From the NCBI GenBank assembly GCA_937957775.1, contig CALFXV010000227.1, positions 1 to 7,725 of the forward strand: 7,725 nt of DNA. Direction: 5' to 3'. Positions 4,340 through 7,725 of this stretch are shown one piece after another. The position numbers and the translations under genes are program-made. Numbering within the stretch: the first letter of the stretch is position 1; each line of letters starts with the position of its first letter. The notes beneath the pieces are model-generated. The model ran no database searches and was not told where the DNA came from. It was given only the letters and a program-made list of their open reading frames with translations. This stretch comes from an uncultured Methylotenera sp. (lineage in GTDB: Bacteria; Pseudomonadota; Gammaproteobacteria; Burkholderiales; Methylophilaceae).

Positions 4340-5129
4340 AGATGAGCAAGAACTGATGGCGCGCCTATGGGCGCCAGCGATCAAGGACAACCCCTTAGCC
4401 TTCGTACTTTTTGCTTTTCCATGGCAACAACCCGGTACGCCCTTGGAGCATTTTAAAGGCCCACGCAAATGGCAGCGTGAGGTTCTCACCGAGATAGCCA
4501 ACCATATCAAGCAGAACCAGGGAAAGATCGATTACGACACCCTACGGCACGCTGTCTCATCTGGCCGTGGTATTGGTAAGTCGGCCCTAGTGTCATGGAT
4601 CACGATATGGATGCTGTCCACGCGGATTGGTTCCACGACCATTATCTCAGCTAACAGTGAATCTCAACTGCGCTCTGTCACCTGGGCCGAGATTACCAAG
4701 TGGCTGGCGATGTCGCTTAACAGTCATTGGTTTGAAGTCTCGGCCACACGGCTGATGCCGGCCAAATGGATCACGGAACTGGTCGAGCGCGACCTTAAAA
4801 AAGGCACGCGCTACTGGGGCGTTGAGGGGCGCTTATGGTCAGCCGAGAATCCCGATGCTTACGCGGGTGTTCACAACTTTGACGGTGTGCTGGTGATCTT
4901 TGATGAGGCGTCAGGTATTGACGACAGCATCTGGGCTGTGACGGCGGGTTTCTTTACTGAGAACACGCCCAACAGGTTCTGGATGGCGTTTTCCAACCCG
5001 CGCCGCAACACGGGGTATTTCTACGAGACGTTTAACAGCAAGCGTGGCTTTTGGACAACAAAAGTCGTGGACGCGCGCACAGTTGAGGGCACAGACAAGG
5101 CGGTCTATCAGAGCATCATCGACGAATAC
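4314..5129 (+). CDS. terL: Terminase large subunit, truncated at the junction (ATPase domain only)
   Basis: Residues 1-272 of the open frame are a phage packaging motor ATPase. Walker A is GRGIGKSA (84-91, K89); Walker B is the hydrophobic run GVLVIFDEAS (191-200) with D197 and catalytic E198; SNPRR (227-231) fits the coupling motif that follows Walker B in these ATPases. The protein translocates DNA into the procapsid, and its C-terminal RNase H-like nuclease normally cuts the concatemer. That nuclease domain (usually another 200 residues or so) is absent: from codon 273 the frame encodes Kgd. The start at 4314 overlaps terS by 26 bases and lacks a clear ribosome site; ATG at 4356 (residue 15) is an alternative. 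The truncation is probably an assembly artefact, so the true gene is likely full length in the phage. Confidence 0.85.
5109..5129 (+). other. Chimera junction: 21-base word shared by terL and kgd
   Basis: The codons for QSIIDEY (residues 266-272 of the fused frame) belong plausibly to both genes. Large terminases of this kind typically have a 'VYQxIIDEYG' phrase at this point, and actinobacterial Kgd has 'QSIIDEFISSGEAKWGQ'. Everything before reads as phage terminase and everything after as Kgd, without a frame change. The switch therefore falls somewhere inside this word. Confidence 0.8.
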
Positions 5130-5813
5130 ATTTCTTCTGCAGAACAGAAGTGGGGACAGTATTCAGGTGTAGTGCTTCTTCTCCCTCACGGTTACGAAGG
5201 ACAGGGACCTGACCACTCGTCAGCCCGCATCGAGCGTTACCTGCAGCTATGTGCGCAGAACAACATGACCGTTGCTCAGCCATCAACTCCGGCATCGCAC
5301 TTCCACCTGCTTCGCCGTCAGGCGTACTCGCAGCCGAAGCGCCCGTTGATCGTCTTCACGCCCAAGGCAATGCTCCGTCTTCGCGGAGCGACGAGCTCGG
5401 TCGAGGACTTCACGAACGGCGTCTTCCAGCCCGTTCTGGACGACCACTCGGTCGACGGCCAAACCCGTCGCATTCTGCTTCACTCGGGCAAGATCCACTA
5501 CGACCTCCTCGCCGAGCGGGAAAAGCGCGCAGCCAACGGCGTCGCGCTGGTTCGAATGGAGCAGTTCTACCCGTTCCCCGAACTCGACCTCGCACAAGTT
5601 CTGACGGCACATCAGGGCGCCGAGCTGGTGTGGGTCCAGGACGAGCCCGAAAACCAGGGCGCCTGGCCATTCATCGCTCTGGAATTGCGCCGACTCGGCA
5701 TCGACGGTCGAGTTGTGTGCCGTCCCGCCGCCGCGTCACCGGCTGCCGGTTCGTCCAAGCGCAGTGCCGAAGAGCACGCTCACATCATGGATACCGCGTT
5801 CGCGGGGCTCTAA
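5109..5813 (+). CDS. kgd: 2-oxoglutarate dehydrogenase E1/decarboxylase (Kgd/SucA), C-terminal fragment
   Basis: About 230 C-terminal residues are present; the full actinobacterial protein is about 1,200 residues. Diagnostic stretches are ISSAEQKWGQ, VVLLLPHGYEGQGPDHSSAR, QPSTPASHFHLLRRQ, PLIVFTPKAMLR, ILLHSGKIHYDL, VRMEQFYPFPELDL, VQDEPENQGAWPF and the terminal SPAAGSSKRSAEEHAHIMD. These cover the transketolase-type pyrimidine-binding/C-terminal part of the E1 component. The enzyme uses thiamine diphosphate to decarboxylate 2-oxoglutarate in the TCA cycle; in actinobacteria the same chain carries an E2-like acyltransferase domain at its N-terminus. The wording is closest to Microbacteriaceae homologues as I remember them. 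The N-terminal part is missing because the frame switches to terminase at 5109-5129. The gene converges on rsrA, 39 bases apart. Confidence 0.93.
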   Translation, partial: QSIIDEYISSAEQKWGQYSGVVLLLPHGYEGQGPDHSSARIERYLQLCAQNNMTVAQPSTPASHFHLLRRQAYSQPKRPLIVFTPKAMLRLRGATSSVEDFTNGVFQPVLDDHSVDGQTRRILLHSGKIHYDLLAEREKRAANGVALVRMEQFYPFPELDLAQVLTAHQGAELVWVQDEPENQGAWPFIALELRRLGIDGRVVCRPAAASPAAGSSKRSAEEHAHIMDTAFAGL

Positions 5814-5828
5814 ACCGATCGCTCGGTT
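5813..5828. terminator. Weak hairpin between the convergent kgd and rsrA genes
   Basis: AACCGA (5813-5818) pairs with TCGGTT (5823-5828) around a 4-base loop right at the kgd stop. There is no U-tract on either strand. Such bare hairpins may act as terminators in actinobacteria, but the stem is short, so this is tentative. Confidence 0.3.
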
Positions 5829-5852
5829 ATTGCTGCGCGTTGCGCTCAGACC

Positions 5853-6113
5853 TTAATTCGGCGCGCGAAAATCCGTTGAGATTTTCAAATTCGCAAAAAT
5901 GGATTCTCGAAGTCCGGGCGGTGGTTGCTCGGCGAGTGCCGCTCTGAATCTGCTCGTCAGTGTTTCCACGACGTCTAGTTCAGATGCACAGGATTCACAG
6001 GCCGAGCAGTGCCTGCGCACCTCGTCCGATTCGATGGGGTCCAATTGTCCGTCAACGAGCGCTTCGATCCGGCCGAAGGCGGACGCGCAACCACAATCGC
6101 GATTCATGTCCAT
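5853..6113 (-). CDS. rsrA: Zinc anti-sigma factor, RsrA/RshA family
   Basis: The 86-aa product has the ZAS signature H35-x3-C39-x2-C42 (in [14 protein letters not shown]) plus N-terminal cysteines C7 and C9 and an extra C36. In Streptomyces RsrA the equivalent Cys, His and two Cys hold zinc, and thiol oxidation forms a disulfide that releases the sigma factor. The N-terminal helix (about 10-25) and the helix around 42-60 would wrap the sigma factor. The start codon overlaps the stop of the sigma gene by one base (TAATG), so the two are translationally coupled and made in balance. An alternative start two codons later (residue M3) is possible. It acts in the cytoplasm and should hold SigH inactive until disulfide stress. 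Length and motif match the family well. Confidence 0.9.
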   Translation of the reverse strand: MDMNRDCGCASAFGRIEALVDGQLDPIESDEVRRHCSACESCASELDVVETLTSRFRAALAEQPPPGLRESIFANLKISTDFRAPN

Positions 6114-6844
6114 TAGATTTCCTTATCCGTTCCGTGCTCGGCGTTAAGCATCTCACGCAGCCGCGTTCGAGCACGGTGCACGCGGGTGAGAAGTGTCGCG
6201 GGCTTGATGCCCAGGAAGGTGGCGGCTTCGGCAGTGGTCATCTGGTCAAGGATGACGGCCTTGGCCGCGTCACGCAGGTCGGAGGGGAGCAGGTCGAACA
6301 TCGCGCGGATCTCTTCGACGCGCAGGTTTTCAATCGCCTGCTTCTCGGCGCTGGCGTTCTGGAAGCCGAGTCCGTCAAAGAACTCGACGGCGTCGCCGAT
6401 CTGAATCTCGCGGTTGTCGCGGTTTCGCAACTGTCGGCGAAGGTTGAAACAGGTGTTGGTGACGATCTTCTTGAACCACGCCAGTGCGTACGTGCCCTGG
6501 GTGTACTTGTCCCAGTTCAGCTTCGCCTTCTCCGACGCAATCTGGACGACCTCGGCAACGAGTTCGGGGCGCATCCCGAGTCGGTTGAGTTCGTACTTCG
6601 CGTGGCCATAGACACGCTCAAAAAGTTCCGGGAACACGTCGTCGAACGTTCCCGTGTTGCGGTAATCGGTGCGGATTTCCGCGGGGTTCCAGCCCACCGT
6701 GGTGGGGATCTGGATGTCGGACGCGTTCGCGTCCATCCCCGCCTGAATCTCGGGGTCCTGGCCGATGATGTCGAACACCTCGGGGGTGCCGTTGTCGTCG
6801 TTGATGTTGTCGGTTATGGCCGTCTCCTGCTCTACTCGGTTCAT
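6113..6844 (-). CDS. sigH: ECF RNA polymerase sigma factor, SigH/SigR family
   Basis: The 243-aa product has sigma region 2 at about residues 67-138 ([20 protein letters not shown] ... [19 protein letters not shown]), a linker, and sigma region 4 at about 182-233 ([49 protein letters not shown]), the latter being the -35-binding helix-turn-helix. Coupled rsrA downstream identifies it as the thiol-stress sigma factor, which typically turns on thioredoxin, mycothiol and protease genes. About 65 acidic, Asn/Asp-rich residues precede region 2, more than in classical SigR/SigH. The ATG at 6844 is supported by AAGGA and an AGAGGTG motif just upstream, though a shorter start cannot be excluded. It diverges from aroA with only 21 bases between start codons. 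Confidence 0.9.
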   Translation of the reverse strand: MNRVEQETAITDNINDDNGTPEVFDIIGQDPEIQAGMDANASDIQIPTTVGWNPAEIRTDYRNTGTFDDVFPELFERVYGHAKYELNRLGMRPELVAEVVQIASEKAKLNWDKYTQGTYALAWFKKIVTNTCFNLRRQLRNRDNREIQIGDAVEFFDGLGFQNASAEKQAIENLRVEEIRAMFDLLPSDLRDAAKAVILDQMTTAEAATFLGIKPATLLTRVHRARTRLREMLNAEHGTDKEI

Positions 6845-6865
6845 TCTTCCTTCACCTCTCGCGTA

Positions 6866-7725
6866 ATGTTTGAAGTAATGACTGATCGTGTTTATTCCCG
6901 CTCCGACGACAATTGGCGTGCCCCAATTTCGACGTCCGCGATCAACGCGATTGTCCCCATTCCCGGCAGCAAAAGCCTGACAAACCGGGAACTCGTCTTA
7001 TCCGCCCTCGCCAGCGGTCCTTCGGTGTTGCGCCGACCCCTTCATTCCCGCGATTCTGCCCTCATGCGTGATGCGCTGGGTAACCTCGGGGTCGCCAGTC
7101 GTGAAACCCTACAAGGGACCACGGACACGCTTGAAGTATCTCCCGGACCACTGACAGGGAATACGACGATCGACTGCGGACTGGCCGGAACAGTGATGCG
7201 ATTTGCTCCGCCGATTGCCGCACTGGCAAACGGTGACGTGATTTTTGACGGCGACGATGGTGCTCGTCGTCGACCGATGGCGACGACCATCGACTCGCTT
7301 CGGAAACTCGGCGTCGACGTCAGCGACGACGGCCGTGGGACCCTTCCCTTCACTGTTCACGGGACGGGTCGAGTACGCGGTGGCGACATCACCATTGACG
7401 CGTCGCAATCCAGTCAATTCGTGTCGGGGCTGTTGCTTGCCGCCGCACGATTCGACGAAGGATTGACTCTTCGCCACTCGGGTGAACATGTTCCGTCCAT
7501 GCCGCACATCGACATGACCATTGAGTGCCTTCGCGCTCGCGGTGTCTCCGTAAACAGCCCCGAACCAGGCGTCTGGCACGTCGAACCGGGCCCGATCGCG
7601 GGCGTCGACATCGTCATCGAACCCGACCTGTCGAACGCGGCGCCCTTCCTCTGCGCCGCCGTCATCGCGGGTGGGTCGGTGACGATTCCTGACTGGCCAG
7701 AGTCCACGACTCAGGTCGGTGCCGA
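6866..7725 (+). CDS. aroA: 3-phosphoshikimate 1-carboxyvinyltransferase (EPSP synthase), 3' partial
   Basis: The frame is open to the window end, giving 286 of an expected 430-450 residues. Family landmarks occur in order: [12 protein letters not shown] (33-44, with K36 and R41 for substrate binding), [10 protein letters not shown] (104-113, the GNAGT motif in its actinobacterial GLAGT form), [11 protein letters not shown] (128-138), [15 protein letters not shown] (179-193), PSMPHIDMT (210-218) and [11 protein letters not shown] (252-262). The enzyme transfers the enolpyruvyl group of PEP to shikimate 3-phosphate in the sixth step of the shikimate pathway, in the cytoplasm. The missing C-terminus would carry the second part of the active site. 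Starts at 6866 and at 6878 (MTDRVYS) are both possible; neither has a strong ribosome site. aroA divergent from sigH is common in actinobacteria. Apart from possible overlap with the sigH promoter nothing is odd. Confidence 0.95.
   Translation, partial: MFEVMTDRVYSRSDDNWRAPISTSAINAIVPIPGSKSLTNRELVLSALASGPSVLRRPLHSRDSALMRDALGNLGVASRETLQGTTDTLEVSPGPLTGNTTIDCGLAGTVMRFAPPIAALANGDVIFDGDDGARRRPMATTIDSLRKLGVDVSDDGRGTLPFTVHGTGRVRGGDITIDASQSSQFVSGLLLAAARFDEGLTLRHSGEHVPSMPHIDMTIECLRARGVSVNSPEPGVWHVEPGPIAGVDIVIEPDLSNAAPFLCAAVIAGGSVTIPDWPESTTQVGA
6873..6899 (-). promoter_or_regulatory. Candidate SigH-type autoregulatory promoter (weak)
   Basis: On the minus strand GGGAAT (6899-6894) is followed after 18 bases by CTT (6875-6873). 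The SigR/SigH consensus is a GGGAAT-type -35 and a GTT-type -10 with 18-19 spacing, so the -35 is perfect and the -10 partial. Position is right for sigH: a start near 6866 would leave about 22 bases of leader. It would lie inside the 5' end of aroA. sigR/sigH genes are known to autoregulate, which supports but does not prove the call. Confidence 0.3.

Noticed and set aside
5100..5140. Prophage attachment site in kgd
   Set aside because: The phage side is the middle of terL, not an integrase-attP end, and the shared word is explained by similar codons for the same phrase in two proteins.
4314..5813. A single intact 499-aa terminase large subunit
   Set aside because: Residues after 272 are clearly Kgd (LLLPHGYEGQGPDHSSAR and other phrases); the nuclease domain is absent.
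5249..5947. 232-codon + frame and opposite-strand frames over kgd
   Set aside because: Arg/Pro/Ser-rich shadow translations of high-GC coding DNA; the kgd frame is unmistakable.
7042..7707. Several minus-strand frames opposite aroA
   Set aside because: They lie opposite a well-supported EPSP synthase and show typical shadow composition.

Overview
The window reads as two unrelated pieces of DNA joined inside one open frame. Bases 1 to about 5,108 are tailed-phage DNA. Bases from about 5,130 to the end are an actinobacterial chromosome, most like Microbacteriaceae judging from remembered 2-oxoglutarate dehydrogenase sequences. The two meet at a 21-base word (5109-5129, encoding QSIIDEY) that reads naturally in both a terminase large subunit and an actinobacterial Kgd. 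The simplest explanation is a metagenome assembly chimera across a shared word. A real fusion cannot be excluded from the sequence alone.

Phage part, left to right. A partial primase/SF3-type helicase gene (open from base 2, + strand) ends at 1219. Facing it is a compact leftward unit of eight small genes (3267 down to 1288), most of unknown function. It has a strong sigma70-like promoter overlapped by operator-like repeats (3318-3357) and a textbook rho-independent terminator (1248-1273). Two of the eight encode very short hydrophobic peptides too small for usual gene calling. The longest (2242-2901) is a cysteine-rich phage protein of a recurring but uncharacterised type. A non-coding stretch of about 550 bases (3346-3901) follows. 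It holds an array of repeats around CCCACAATGACTCAC in both orientations, including a perfect 15-bp inverted repeat, directly upstream of the small terminase gene. This is a good candidate for a packaging site and/or an iteron-type replication origin. Terminase small and large subunits follow (3902-4339 and 4314 onward), the large subunit cut at the junction before its nuclease domain. The host is probably a beta- or gammaproteobacterium, but that is inference.

Actinobacterial part. The C-terminal quarter or so of Kgd (SucA-like 2-oxoglutarate dehydrogenase/decarboxylase) ends at 5813. Converging on it is a translationally coupled pair: a SigH/SigR-family ECF sigma factor (6844 down to 6113) followed by its RsrA-type zinc anti-sigma factor (6113 down to 5853). 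aroA (EPSP synthase) diverges from the sigma gene at 6866 and runs off the window end. A sigH-rsrA pair next to a divergent aroA is a familiar actinobacterial layout and includes a thiol-oxidative stress switch.

No tRNA, rRNA, CRISPR array or insertion sequence was seen. The most interesting items are the in-frame chimera, the repeat array before terS, the self-contained leftward operon with its promoter/operator, and the cysteine-rich protein within that operon.
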